64,000 bases of DNA from Verrucomicrobia bacterium Tous-C9LFEB (GCA_002304345.1 NEUU01000005.1:101933-165932); one strand, 5' to 3'; counted from the stretch's first letter, positions 35,196 through 44,154 are shown. Translations and numbers: made by a program. The notes: generated by a model from the letters alone, not told the origin.

Positions 35196-37049
35196 TTATT
35201 GGGGGCTGATCGCGGCCTCAAGGTCGCTGAGAGTACGATACGCCTGAAGTTCCTGCCGCGCCACTGCCGCCTTGGCCGGGGTCACCAGCGCGGAACTTTC
35301 CGCGAGGAAAATCAGGTATTCCGCCACGCGCTGCGCGTACTTCAACCGCGCTTCGTCGCTGATCGAATAGAACCGTTCGCGCTGCCGGTACCCGGCGGGC
35401 GTGTGATCGCCCAGCGCGGACTTTTGCGATTTTCCACCCGCCGCCAGCACGTAGAGGAAATTGTATTCGAACCAGTACATGTGATCCGGGTTCGGCGCGA
35501 GCTCAGTCAGCGCCACCGCGCAACTCGCCGGGGAGGCGAACACATCGACCGGTTTTTTCTCGAGCGTGAGCGCATCCACGATGAAGGACCGCGCCATCTT
35601 CTGCTCCGTCGCGTCCACGCTGAACGCGCCCGCCAGCGCCATCTCGCGCGTGAATTGATACCAATCGGCCCACAACTTTTGATCGGCCGGATTTTTCGAT
35701 GCCGCGAGCGCGACACCCATTTCGTAGGTGTAACGGCCACTCGTCTTGATCTCGAAACGACCGCCCGTCACGTCGCCCATCACGCGGTAATTTTCCGCCG
35801 ACTTGCCCGAGCCCGAATGGAAGCCGATGCTCACGCCGAGATCGCGGCAGACCTTCCACGTCGCGCCGATCAATTCGCGCAGCTTCGCATTGTCCGGGTA
35901 GGGAAAATTCTTCTGGAAGCCAAACGCCGGAGCGATGTAATTCACCGGCATCTCCAATGCGCGGCACAGCAGCAACATCACCGCCGTCGTCTCCGGCGCG
36001 GTCAGACCCGGCAATTCATCGATCGACAACTCGCGGTAATACGCGCGGCCCACCGGCGTGCTGAACAACTTCTCGCGAATCGCGCGATACTTCGCGTCGC
36101 GACGCTGCATCTTCACCATCGACGGCCACACATAGGCCAGCAACTCGTTGCGCTTGTCCGCCGTGACGGAAAGGCCGATCTCCTGCAATTCCTTTTCCAG
36201 CCGCGCGATCAGTGCCGCCGGAACTTCCTTCGCCACGTAGGCCGCGCGCGCTTCCGCCGTGTCGAGCGGCTTCGTCTGCGCCAGCTCGGGCGAAAGATCA
36301 AAAGTGATATAGCTCGCCAGTGCGCAACCCTCGACGAGTTGATCTTCGCGGCTGTCGAACTTTCCGCCGATCGGCTGGTGATCGGCATTGAAGCCCCACG
36401 CAATCCGGCGCAGATGAAATCCATTTTTCAACTTCGACAAAATCGAGCCGTGGCTCATGCCCTGCACACTCTGGCCTTGGTGACCCTCCGGCACATTCGC
36501 GCCGATGAACGGGAACGGTACCGAATCCAGCCGTCCCGCGAGCATCTCATCCACATCATAAACCAGCTCGCGCGGAATACTGTTCTGGTTCGCCGTCATG
36601 CTGAGGCCCAGATGCGCCATCGCCCACTCCACCGCCGGCCAATGCAGCGTCGTGAATCGCGCGCCCACGCCAATGCTGGTTTGGGCGAGCGTGCCGGTCG
36701 CCGTCGGGAAGATCGTCGACTTCGGATCATGTTCCAGCACGAGATTCTTCAACTTCAATAAATTCGCGAACGTGGCCGGATACGCCTTCGTGCCGGGGCG
36801 CACTTCCACGCCCGAGTCCAGCGGCACGCTGCCTTCCACGATCCACGCGTGATCGCCCGCCGCGTTGGAGACGAGCCGAACCGTGCCGTCCGCCACAGCA
36901 AAATGACTGCGGGGATATTCCGTAATCTCGCTGCCCGAGCGAAGAGAGGTTTGGAGCGCGGCCCAATCCAGGCAAAAGTCCGGGCTGACGCAGGGGTTGT
37001 GCGCGATACGCAGATGGTTATCCAGCAGGAAGGCATTGATTCGGTTCAC
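35196..37049 (-). CDS. uxaE: Tagaturonate/fructuronate epimerase
   Basis: UxaE interconverts tagaturonate and fructuronate at C3, joining the glucuronate and galacturonate branches, so UxaB and UxaA alone can serve both substrates. The 617-residue protein matches the family over its length, with TTLHWPAVEWAMAHLG, PFIGANVPEGHQGQ, the SIGFHSGSGKSAENYR region and YTYEMGVALA. The start is uncertain because no ATG is available. A GTG at 37049 (MNRINAFLL) is used because the next upstream GTG at 37070 overlaps the operator-like site at 37062-37077. It is the first gene of the operon; uxaA begins 10 bases downstream. Confidence 0.85.
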   Translation of the reverse strand: MNRINAFLLDNHLRIAHNPCVSPDFCLDWAALQTSLRSGSEITEYPRSHFAVADGTVRLVSNAAGDHAWIVEGSVPLDSGVEVRPGTKAYPATFANLLKLKNLVLEHDPKSTIFPTATGTLAQTSIGVGARFTTLHWPAVEWAMAHLGLSMTANQNSIPRELVYDVDEMLAGRLDSVPFPFIGANVPEGHQGQSVQGMSHGSILSKLKNGFHLRRIAWGFNADHQPIGGKFDSREDQLVEGCALASYITFDLSPELAQTKPLDTAEARAAYVAKEVPAALIARLEKELQEIGLSVTADKRNELLAYVWPSMVKMQRRDAKYRAIREKLFSTPVGRAYYRELSIDELPGLTAPETTAVMLLLCRALEMPVNYIAPAFGFQKNFPYPDNAKLRELIGATWKVCRDLGVSIGFHSGSGKSAENYRVMGDVTGGRFEIKTSGRYTYEMGVALAASKNPADQKLWADWYQFTREMALAGAFSVDATEQKMARSFIVDALTLEKKPVDVFASPASCAVALTELAPNPDHMYWFEYNFLYVLAAGGKSQKSALGDHTPAGYRQRERFYSISDEARLKYAQRVAEYLIFLAESSALVTPAKAAVARQELQAYRTLSDLEAAISPQ

Positions 37050-37061
37050 AAGACCTACTAT

Positions 37062-37077
37062 GCCTAACACGTGTGTG
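37062..37077. promoter_or_regulatory. LacI-type operator upstream of uxaE
   Basis: gcctaacacgtgtgtg is identical, on the opposite strand, to 57871-57886 upstream of uxaC. A palindromic relative lies at 55219-55233 beside the LacI gene. The aacacgtgtt-like centre is typical of LacI-family operators. It lies just upstream of the GTG start of uxaE, where it would block transcription initiation. Confidence 0.7.
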
Positions 37078-37142
37078 GTGTCCAGCCCGAACCGAGGCGG
37101 ACGAGCCTTCAGATGGGGCCAGCCTCCTGCGGACCGCGTTGG

Positions 37143-38801
37143 TCAACCTTTCAGGTACGGCAGGATATTCTTGTAAAGCGCATCCATGGTGAATGGCTTC
37201 TTCAGGCAGGTACAACCCGTCGCCGCGACGAACGACTTCGTCGTCTCGCGCACCAGATCGCCGCTCATGAAGATGAATTGCCGCGCGTACTTCTTGTCGA
37301 TGCTGCGGGCATGTTCGTAGAGCTGCAGACCGTCCAGGCCCGGCATGCGGATATCGCTCACGATCACGTCGAACTGTTCCCGCCGCAGCAGATCCAGCGC
37401 CGCGCGGCTATCCTGCATCGTCGTCACCGTGATGTTCTGCATTCCCAGATAATCCGAGAGCGCCTCCAGAATCAGCGGTTCGTCATCGATCAAGATCGCC
37501 CGGCCCGCCGGTGTGGTGGCATCGGTGCTCGATGTCGCATGAGCCTGTGCGTTGGCCACCACGAGCGGCGGATCATTCACCGCCGTTGGCTTGGGCGTTT
37601 CCGGACTCATCGCCAGCGGCAGTTCCAGGCAGAAAATCGTTCCGGCGGGCGAACTCGATTCGATCGACAGATTGCCCCCGTGCGCCTCCGCGATGGAGCG
37701 CGCGATGGAAAGACCCAGCCCCGTGCCTTCGCCGACCGGCTTCGTCGTGAAGAACGGATCAAAGATGTATTGCTGCACTTCCGGCGCGATACCGCCGCCG
37801 TTGTCCATCACGCGGATCTTGATCTTCTCCCCGTCGCGTTTGACGGAAAGCTGCACCAAGCCATCGAGGCGGCTCGGTGGAATCGCATGTTCCGCGTTGT
37901 TCACGAGATTGAGCAGGATCTGCTGGATCTGCGCCGGGATGACGAAGATCGGGTACGAAATCGGGTCCGTTTCGGTCAACAACCGGATGTTATTCACCTT
38001 GAGCTGATACTTCTTGATCGAGCAGATCTGGCTGATGATTTCGTTGATGCCGATGATTTCCTTGTCGCCCGCCTCCTGTCGGCTGAAGGAAAGGAGATTG
38101 CGCACCAGCTCCGCGCAACGGCGAGATTCCTCGAGGATCGCGCGCACGGAAGCCGCATCGCGCTGGCCTCCGCGGTTCAGTGTCAGCAGCGACGCATTGG
38201 ACAGAATCGACGTCAGCGGATTATTGATCTCGTGCGCGATGCCCGCGATGATTTCGCCCAGCGACGCCAGTTTTTCCGACTGGATCAAATGCCGTTGCAA
38301 CCGCTCCTGCTCGTTGAGTTCAATGCGCAGTGTGATCGCGAACGCCGCCAGTTCCGCGAAGACGGTCAGCGTCGCCAGCGTGTTATCATCGAACGCATAC
38401 GGCATCAGTCCGTCGATATTGATGATGCCCCAGATTTTGTCCGTCACGATGACCGGCACCGCGAGTTCGCTGCGCACGTAGTCGAAGAGCGGGTAGTAGT
38501 GACTGTCCTTCGTCACATCGCGGCACAAATAGGGGATGCCCGTTTGCGCCACGCGGCCCGTGATGCCCTGGCCGATCTTCAGCATGCACGCCTGTTTTTC
38601 CAGCGTCCAATCCGAGCCGTGCGTCGAGGTGACGGTCAACCGCCCGTTGGCTTCATCCAGTGTGATAAAGGAGCCGTGAACCGCATTACAAAGTTGGCAG
38701 GAACGATCCAGAATGAGTTCGACGATTTCATCCACCCGCTTGCGGTGACGTATGGCTGTGAGGACATCCCGTACAGCCGGTGCGATGGGATTGTAATCCA
38801 T
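37143..38801 (-). CDS. Hybrid histidine kinase with GAF sensor and receiver
   Basis: The 552-residue cytoplasmic protein has a GAF domain (residues about 20-160), a HisKA dimerisation helix with phospho-acceptor H190 in GIAHEINNPLTS, and an ATPase domain with the N-box QILLNLVNNAEHA, DNGGGI and GEGTGLGLS. A receiver domain from about residue 433 carries phospho-acceptor D483 in VSDIRMPG and the lysine of LKKPF. No transmembrane helix is seen, so the signal is probably intracellular. No DNA-binding output domain is present, so phosphate must pass to another protein or the receiver regulates the kinase. No partner gene is next to it. It lies upstream of, and in the same direction as, uxaE, but more than 60 bases of repeat-free sequence with the operator separates them. 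Confidence 0.9.
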   Translation of the reverse strand: MDYNPIAPAVRDVLTAIRHRKRVDEIVELILDRSCQLCNAVHGSFITLDEANGRLTVTSTHGSDWTLEKQACMLKIGQGITGRVAQTGIPYLCRDVTKDSHYYPLFDYVRSELAVPVIVTDKIWGIINIDGLMPYAFDDNTLATLTVFAELAAFAITLRIELNEQERLQRHLIQSEKLASLGEIIAGIAHEINNPLTSILSNASLLTLNRGGQRDAASVRAILEESRRCAELVRNLLSFSRQEAGDKEIIGINEIISQICSIKKYQLKVNNIRLLTETDPISYPIFVIPAQIQQILLNLVNNAEHAIPPSRLDGLVQLSVKRDGEKIKIRVMDNGGGIAPEVQQYIFDPFFTTKPVGEGTGLGLSIARSIAEAHGGNLSIESSSPAGTIFCLELPLAMSPETPKPTAVNDPPLVVANAQAHATSSTDATTPAGRAILIDDEPLILEALSDYLGMQNITVTTMQDSRAALDLLRREQFDVIVSDIRMPGLDGLQLYEHARSIDKKYARQFIFMSGDLVRETTKSFVAATGCTCLKKPFTMDALYKNILPYLKG

Positions 38802-39029
38802 ACGGCTTTAGGGTGTAGCAGGGTACATGCCAGCCCCCTTCTAGAGTAAGTTAGTAGCTAAAATAATAAGAGAGGATTCCGTGTGAACTTTTTTACATAT
38901 GTTACCAAGTCGGTAGGTGTTATCGGTCAATTATTTCCGATGAGCTACCTGCAGGTAGGTAATCCGTGCCTAGAAATGAGGGGTGTCACACGTCTCCGAC
39001 CAAATGGCGCGATTCTTGGCACCACAATC
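38802..39029. other. Intergenic region between hybrid kinase and glgC
   Basis: This AT-richer space contains a palindrome ctacctgcaggtag near 38.95 kb and the run ttattattttag on the minus strand, which could hold a -10 element for the kinase gene. I see no RNA gene or coding frame. The terminator of glgC follows at 39030. Confidence 0.45.
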
Positions 39030-39061
39030 AAAACGCCACAGGTATTAACCTGTGGCGTTTT
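39030..39061. terminator. Rho-independent terminator after glgC
   Basis: aaaacgccacaggt and its inverse form a 14-bp stem with an atta loop, followed by T runs on both sides. It lies 49 bases beyond the glgC stop on the minus strand and could also stop transcription in the other direction. Confidence 0.85.
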
Positions 39062-39110
39062 TCGAAGCCGTCGTTGCCGGGCTCGCCTTACGCGAGCTTT
39101 GAGCAAACGG

Positions 39111-40421
39111 TTAGATCACCGTATCGCTGGCGACTTGGGCATTCTTCGGAATACACACGATGCCATCACGGATGTAGAAGTTCGGCCCATCCATGTTGGC
39201 GGGCTTGCCTTCGGGCGAGATCTTCACATTGTCCCCGATGCGCGCGTTTTTATCCACGATCACGCGTTCGAGTTTACAATTCTTGCCGATTCCGATGCGC
39301 GGGATGCCCTTGCCCTCGGCCATCAGCAGATGTTGATCTGTCTCGTAGTAATCCGAGCCCATCAGGATGCAATCCTTGATCGTCGTGCCTTCGTTGATGC
39401 GGGCGCGAATCCCGATCAGCGAGTTCTCGATCTTCGACGCGGTGATGATGCACCCGTCCGCGATCACGGCCTGTTCCACGTGACTGTTCTCGATCTTGCT
39501 GCCCGGCAGGAAGCGCGCGCGGGAGTAAATCGGCGCGGCCACGTCGTAGAAATTGAATTGCGGCACCGGCTTGCACAGGTCGAGGTTCGCCTCGTAGAAG
39601 GCCTTGATCGTACCGATGTCTTCCCAGTATCCCTGATAGATGTAGGAGAACACCCGGTGCGACTTGATCAGCCCCGGAATGATGTGCTTGCCGAAATCGG
39701 TCAGGTCATTGTCCAGCGACGCGGACAGCACCTTGCGGTTGAAAACGTAGATACCCATCGACGCGAGGAACAAATCATCGCTCGTGTGCACATTCAGCGT
39801 CGAGAGAACCGGGTCCTCCAGCTTCAGACTGTCCAACAGCGCATCGTCCGTCGGTTTTTCCACGAAGCGCACGATCCGCTTTTCGTCGTCGACATGCATG
39901 ATGCCGAAGCCCTTGGCCGAATCGCGGCGCACCGGGATCGTCGCCACCGTCACATCGGCATAGCTCGCCACGTGCTGCTCCAGCAGCTTGCGCAGGTTCA
40001 TCCGGTAGAGTTGATCGCCGGAGAGAATCAGCACGTAGTCGTGCTGGTGACTGCGGAAGTGGACCAGATTCTGGCGGACGGCGTCGGCGGTGCCTTGATA
40101 CCAGCCCTCCTTGTTCGTCGTCGTCTGCTGGGCGGCCATGATCTCCACGAAGCCCTGCGAGAAATCGTCGAAGCGGTAACTCTGCTGAATATGCCGGTTC
40201 AGCGACGTACTGTTGAACTGGGTCAAAACGAAGATTCGTTTCAAGTCCGAGTTGATACAGTTACTGATCGGGATGTCGACCAGACGATATTTGGCGGCGA
40301 GAGGTACAGCAGGTTTGGCGCGATCCTTGGTGAGGGGAAAGAGGCGAGTACCCGCGCCACCACCCATAATCACCGCAACTACATCGCGCCCCGACACGGT
40401 GAGGCGAGCCGAATTGTCCAT
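39111..40421 (-). CDS. glgC: Glucose-1-phosphate adenylyltransferase
   Basis: GlgC makes ADP-glucose, the glycogen precursor, and is the usual point of allosteric control. The 436-residue protein has the nucleotide-binding N-terminal loop VVAVIMGGGAGTRLFPLT, the KPAVPLAAKYRLVDIPISNC region that binds sugar phosphate, SGDQLYRMN, and the C-terminal left-handed beta-helix with GSDYYET. Only 45 bases separate its ATG from the divergent glmS ATG, so the two promoters must overlap each other or the opposing genes. No other glycogen gene is in the window. A terminator follows at 39030-39061. Confidence 0.96.
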   Translation of the reverse strand: MDNSARLTVSGRDVVAVIMGGGAGTRLFPLTKDRAKPAVPLAAKYRLVDIPISNCINSDLKRIFVLTQFNSTSLNRHIQQSYRFDDFSQGFVEIMAAQQTTTNKEGWYQGTADAVRQNLVHFRSHQHDYVLILSGDQLYRMNLRKLLEQHVASYADVTVATIPVRRDSAKGFGIMHVDDEKRIVRFVEKPTDDALLDSLKLEDPVLSTLNVHTSDDLFLASMGIYVFNRKVLSASLDNDLTDFGKHIIPGLIKSHRVFSYIYQGYWEDIGTIKAFYEANLDLCKPVPQFNFYDVAAPIYSRARFLPGSKIENSHVEQAVIADGCIITASKIENSLIGIRARINEGTTIKDCILMGSDYYETDQHLLMAEGKGIPRIGIGKNCKLERVIVDKNARIGDNVKISPEGKPANMDGPNFYIRDGIVCIPKNAQVASDTVI

Positions 40422-40429
40422 AGCTTGGC

Positions 40430-40458
40430 TTGACGCTAAAACACCTGTGGCGCTACAA
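40430..40458 (+). promoter_or_regulatory. Candidate glmS promoter, possibly leaderless
   Basis: TTGACG, a 17-base spacer and CTACAA fit a sigma-70-type promoter. The predicted start site, about seven bases after CTACAA, is at or next to the glmS ATG at 40467, so the mRNA would have almost no leader. The gene's aaggag motif is only one base from the ATG, too close for normal ribosome binding. Confidence 0.45.
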
Positions 40459-40466
40459 CAAGGAGA

Positions 40467-42314
40467 ATGTGTGGCATCGTTGCTTATTTAGGTGAAAAGG
40501 AAGCGCAACCGCTCCTTTTGGAAGGTTTACGCCGTTTGGAATACCGCGGATACGATTCCAGCGGCATGGCGGTCCTCAATGGCACCGGCCTCCACGTGCT
40601 CAAAAAGGTCGGCCGCATCCAGGCCCTCTCCGCCCTCGCCGAGCAAACCCCGCTCCACGGCACCCTCGGCATCAGCCACACCCGCTGGGCCACCCACGGC
40701 GAACCCAGCGACCGCAACGCCCACCCCCACGTCGACGCCACCGGCAAACTCGCCCTCGTCCACAACGGCGTCATCGAAAACTATAACTCGCTCAAAAAGC
40801 GCCTCATTGGCGAAGGCCACGTCTTCACCTCCGATACCGACACCGAAGTTCTCGCCCACCTCGTCGGCGACCACTTCGTCAAGCTCCCCACCGGCACCGC
40901 CTCCCGCCTCGAACGCGCCGTCATCGCCGCCCTGCGCGAAGTCCAGGGCACCTACGGCATTGCCGTCGTCCACCAGGACGAACCCGGAATCCTCGTCGGC
41001 GCCCGCCGCGGCAGCCCGCTCGTCCTCGGCATCGGCACGGGGGAACACTTCCTCGCCAGCGACGTCTCCGCCATCGTCGCCTACACGCAAAAGGTCGTTT
41101 ACCTGAACGACTACGATGTCGTCACCATCGACCGCAACGCCTTCCGCGTCAGCTCCCTCACCAAGCGCAGCGCCGGGTTCGAGATCAGCGACATCGACTT
41201 CCAGCAAGCCGACGCCGAAAAGGGCGACTTCCCCCACTACATGCTCAAGGAAATCTTTGAGCAACCCCAGGCCATCCAGAATGCCATCCGTGGCCGCCTG
41301 AGCCATGAAGAAGCCACCGCCGTCCTCGGCGGTTTGAATTTGAGCCCGCAGGAATTGCGCGATGTCGACCGTATCTTGATCACCGGCTGCGGCACCGCGC
41401 TCCACGCCGGCATGGTCGGCGAGCACCTCATCGAATCCATCGCCCAGATTCCCGTCGAAGTCGACTTCGCCAGCGAATTCCGCTACCGCAACTGTCCCCT
41501 CGACCGCCGCACCCTCGTCTTCGTCGTCAGCCAGTCCGGCGAAACCGCCGACACCCTCGGCGCGTTGCGCGAAGCCCGCCGCAAAGGCTTCCGCGTCCTC
41601 GGCATTTGTAACAACGTCGGCAGCACCATCGCCCGCGAAAGCGACGGCGGCGTCTACATGCACGCCGGACCCGAGATCGGCGTCGCCGCGACCAAATCCT
41701 TCACCTCGCAAGTCACCATCTTCGCCCTCCTCGCCCTCCTCTTTGGCCGCATGCGCCACCTCTCCGCCTCGCAGGGCCGCCAGATCATCGAGGACATCGA
41801 GAAACTCCCCGCCCAGATCGAGAAAATCCTCGGACAAACCGAGCGCATCAAAACCATCGCGGCCAAATATTGCCAGGCCCACAGCATGCTCTTCTTTGGC
41901 CGCCTCCTCCAATACGGCATCGCCCTCGAAGGCGCGCTCAAGCTCAAGGAAATCACCTACATCAACGCCTCCGGCTATCCCGCCGCCGAGTTGAAGCACG
42001 GCATCATCGCCCTCATCGACAAAAACACCCCCAGCATCTTCATCTGCCCGCAGGACTCCGTGCACGAAAAGAACATGAGCACCCTGCAGGAAATCAAGGC
42101 CCGCAAAGGACCCGTCATCGCCCTCGCCACCGAAGGCGACACCACCGTCGAGTCCGTCGCCGACGACGTCATCTGGCTCCCCAAAGCCAGCGACTACACC
42201 CTCCCCGTCCTCAGCTCCATCCCGCTTCAGCTCCTCAGCTACTACACCGCCACCGCCCTCAACCGCGACGTCGACAAACCCCGCAACCTCGCCAAGTCCG
42301 TCACCGTCGAATAG
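40467..42314 (+). CDS. glmS: Glucosamine-6-phosphate synthase (isomerizing)
   Basis: GlmS converts fructose-6-phosphate and glutamine into glucosamine-6-phosphate, the entry to peptidoglycan and LPS amino sugars. The 615-residue enzyme has the N-terminal Ntn-type glutaminase with Cys2 (MCGIVAYLG), LEYRGYDSSGMAVL, and TRWATHGEPS. Two SIS isomerase domains follow, with VSQSGETADTLGALR and AAELKHGIIALID, and the protein ends KSVTVE. Cys2 fixes the start at 40467, although the Shine-Dalgarno spacing is unusually short. No glmS ribozyme is expected or seen. The gene is divergent from glgC by 45 bases and followed directly by the CCAGCGTGACGCTGG hairpin. Confidence 0.97.
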   Translation: MCGIVAYLGEKEAQPLLLEGLRRLEYRGYDSSGMAVLNGTGLHVLKKVGRIQALSALAEQTPLHGTLGISHTRWATHGEPSDRNAHPHVDATGKLALVHNGVIENYNSLKKRLIGEGHVFTSDTDTEVLAHLVGDHFVKLPTGTASRLERAVIAALREVQGTYGIAVVHQDEPGILVGARRGSPLVLGIGTGEHFLASDVSAIVAYTQKVVYLNDYDVVTIDRNAFRVSSLTKRSAGFEISDIDFQQADAEKGDFPHYMLKEIFEQPQAIQNAIRGRLSHEEATAVLGGLNLSPQELRDVDRILITGCGTALHAGMVGEHLIESIAQIPVEVDFASEFRYRNCPLDRRTLVFVVSQSGETADTLGALREARRKGFRVLGICNNVGSTIARESDGGVYMHAGPEIGVAATKSFTSQVTIFALLALLFGRMRHLSASQGRQIIEDIEKLPAQIEKILGQTERIKTIAAKYCQAHSMLFFGRLLQYGIALEGALKLKEITYINASGYPAAELKHGIIALIDKNTPSIFICPQDSVHEKNMSTLQEIKARKGPVIALATEGDTTVESVADDVIWLPKASDYTLPVLSSIPLQLLSYYTATALNRDVDKPRNLAKSVTVE

Positions 42315-42329
42315 CCAGCGTGACGCTGG
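42315..42329 (+). terminator. CCAGCGTGACGCTGG hairpin directly after glmS
   Basis: This perfect hairpin abuts the glmS stop codon, as it does after ftsY. It is followed by gaccc as at the other sites in the family, with no uridine run. Confidence 0.45.
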
Positions 42330-42674
42330 ACCCAATAGGGTTGCTGAAAGAATATCCGGTTTCCGTGTGAACGTTATGGATGCAACGTAACGCTCACGCC
42401 CGAACTGGATCTCTGGTGTAGCCGAAGCCGGTGGCTTCGGCGGGCGCAAGGCTCCATGACAGGGGCTCTCGGCAACGTTGACTTTCGCCAGCAGAAATTC
42501 CGTCCATCAAGTACTGGGTGCAGCGTCACGCTGCAGACGTGGAACTCCGGGTGTGTGATTCTTTCACCCACAACTTTCACTTCCTCCTCGTCATCCCGAG
42601 CATAGTCGAGGGATCGGGCAAGGGGGTGGTTTTGTCTTCCTGTAGGGCGCGATTGCATCGCACAGTTGTTCTAT
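42330..42674. repeat. Repeat mosaic between glmS and the HEPN gene
   Basis: This stretch has no gene. It holds the ctctggtgtagccgaagccg word with a hairpin (gccgaagccggtggcttcgg), a gtgcagcgtcacgctgcag hairpin variant of the CCAGCGTGACGCTGG family, a short tail of the large palindromic family (ccgggtgtgtg), and a gtcatcccgagcatagtcga arm of the tcgaaggatcgg family. The pieces are old and partly degraded. Confidence 0.6.
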
Positions 42675-42693
42675 TTCTAAATGCCATTTAGAA
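42675..42693. promoter_or_regulatory. Operator-like inverted repeat before the HEPN gene
   Basis: TTCTAAATGCCATTTAGAA is an 8-bp perfect inverted repeat with a three-base centre, seven bases before the ATG at 42701. Its AT-rich context resembles the neighbouring gene rather than the genome, so it may be a site for an autoregulator. This is inferred from sequence only. Confidence 0.4.
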
Positions 42694-42700
42694 TTAAAAT

Positions 42701-43249
42701 ATGAATAATGCTCAACCCGCCCATATTTTAACGGCGATCGAAGACATTCGTGAAACCCTAATCAAGGCTAGGTTATTTCGCGAAGCTTGGTGGGCTATCG
42801 AGGGAGTTCACCCAAAACGCTCCGATATTGTTAGGGCTTTGAACTTCTACTCTGATTTTTTTAGTAGCATTAGACCGGCTCTTTGGATTGCGTATATCGC
42901 AACACTTTCGTTGCTCTTTGATAAAGATGCTAAGTCTATATCACTGGGAAATATTCCGGAAATTGAAAATGAAACGGGGTATGCAGCGTTAATAAAAAAG
43001 GGAGAAATACTTCGTAAGTATAGAAATAAGCTAATCGCACATCGAGATCTGAAGTGCGTGCATGAAAAGCAAGTAAAAGATTTAGGCCTTTCTTATGATG
43101 ATATTAAGGGGATTCTTGAGGAGTCATGTCTTTATTTTGATAGAGCTGCCCTAAAACTAAAGATTGATCCATTGCCTTCACTATCATGCGAAGGCGATTT
43201 TCTCCGGCTTGTGGATGACCTAAATCGACAATTTTCTTCGAACTCCTAA
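42701..43249 (+). CDS. HEPN-domain protein, AbiU2-like
   Basis: The 182-residue helical protein contains R108-N-K-L-I-A-H114, the R-x(4-6)-H pattern with an adjacent polar residue that marks HEPN domains, many of which are RNases in toxin, abortive-infection or defence systems. The segment KYRNKLIAHRD fits the AbiU2-like subgroup best. The gene is clearly richer in A and T than its GC-rich surroundings, and its codon use includes many A/T-ending codons, both suggesting recent transfer. No antitoxin, nucleotidyltransferase (MNT) or other defence gene is next to it. It has an operator-like inverted repeat just upstream and a 7-bp hairpin at the stop. The exact role is unproven. Confidence 0.65.
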   Translation: MNNAQPAHILTAIEDIRETLIKARLFREAWWAIEGVHPKRSDIVRALNFYSDFFSSIRPALWIAYIATLSLLFDKDAKSISLGNIPEIENETGYAALIKKGEILRKYRNKLIAHRDLKCVHEKQVKDLGLSYDDIKGILEESCLYFDRAALKLKIDPLPSLSCEGDFLRLVDDLNRQFSSNS

Positions 43250-43304
43250 AACGGCAACGCCGTTTCCTCCGATAGCCCAGGGTTGGGCGTAGCCCTACCC
43301 TGGG
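43249..43304. repeat. Two hairpins after the HEPN gene
   Basis: aaacggcaacgccgttt overlaps the stop codon, and cccagggt ... accctggg (43276-43304) follows. The second resembles hairpin four of the array at 50.8 kb. The first may terminate transcription, although it lacks a strong uridine tract. Confidence 0.5.
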
Positions 43305-43425
43305 AACCGACATCCACACCACCTCTCTCCCCCAACCCCAACGCGGGTTGCCTCGGGCCTCTCTGCGCATCAGACCTCGGAAAAACCTGTATCCCCGCTC
43401 CGCCTTTTGCTAAAGCCCTTACAGC

Positions 43426-44154
43426 ATGAAACGGGAGGATGGGAAAAACAACGGGCTGGGGTTGTGGGATATTTTCATACTGATCGTCTCGATGTACGTG
43501 CTCGTGGCCATGGCCTTGGTCGCGGGCTTCAACCGCGATCCGCAGGTGCAACTGCTCTTCGCCAAATTCGATTTCTTCGTCTGTCTCATTTTTCTCACTG
43601 ACTTCGTCATTCGCTTTTACAAGGCCGAGAGCAAACTCAAATTCATGCGTTGGGGCTGGATCGATCTCATTGCCAGCATTCCGGCCATCGACGTCTTGCG
43701 CTGGGGACGACTTTTTCGCATCGTGCGCATCCTTCGCCTCTTCCGGGCCTTTCGTTCCGCCCGCGATGTGGCGAAATTCCTGATCCAGCAACGCGAACGA
43801 TCCGCCGTGCTGGCTACCGTCCTGATGCTGCTCTTCGCCGCATTTGTCGGGGCGGTTCTGATTCTCGAATTTGAATCCGACGCTGATTCCAACATCAAAA
43901 CCGCTGGGCAAGCGCTCTGGTGGGCGATTGTCACCATGACCACGGTCGGCTACGGCGATTTCGTTCCGGTGACGACCGCTGGCCGTATTCTTGCCAGCGT
44001 CATGATGCTGCTCGGCGTCTGCCTCATTGGTGTGATCTCCGGCACCTTTGCGAGCTGGTTCATGTCTTCTAATAACAATCCCACTCAGGAAGAATTTCAA
44101 AAACTTCGGAACGACCTCAATTTGATCAAGAAAAAACTCGGCATCGACGACTGA
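43426..44154 (+). CDS. Voltage-gated potassium channel (Kv-like)
   Basis: The 242-residue membrane protein has six transmembrane segments. S4 carries regularly spaced arginines (RWGRLFRIVRILRLFRAFRS), the hallmark of a voltage sensor, and the pore loop has the potassium selectivity filter TMTTVGYGDF. It has a short cytoplasmic C-terminal tail and no RCK/TrkA-N domain. The function is potassium conductance across the inner membrane, possibly in turgor or membrane potential control. The gene is flanked by AT-rich HEPN and repeat regions. The next gene starts after a palindromic repeat. A long open frame on the opposite strand is not believed because this strand has clear channel motifs. Confidence 0.93.
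   Translation: MKREDGKNNGLGLWDIFILIVSMYVLVAMALVAGFNRDPQVQLLFAKFDFFVCLIFLTDFVIRFYKAESKLKFMRWGWIDLIASIPAIDVLRWGRLFRIVRILRLFRAFRSARDVAKFLIQQRERSAVLATVLMLLFAAFVGAVLILEFESDADSNIKTAGQALWWAIVTMTTVGYGDFVPVTTAGRILASVMMLLGVCLIGVISGTFASWFMSSNNNPTQEEFQKLRNDLNLIKKKLGIDD

Noticed and set aside
37143..37143. Kinase-uxaE cotranscription
   Set aside because: The spacer has the LacI-type operator just before uxaE, so a separate promoter is more likely.
40527..42449. Long open frame on the minus strand across glmS
   Set aside because: It is antisense to a clear GlmS protein with Cys2 and SIS motifs; its translation is Gly/Asp/Glu-rich low-complexity sequence, as expected from the reverse of GC-rich codons.
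43246..44100. A 284-codon open frame on the minus strand opposite the potassium channel
   Set aside because: The plus strand has an arginine-rich S4 helix and a TVGYGD filter; the antisense frame lacks a fold.
42701..44154. HEPN gene and potassium channel as a two-gene defence system
   Set aside because: Their composition differs strongly, there is a 176-base gap with hairpins, and no known system pairs these proteins; adjacency alone is weak.
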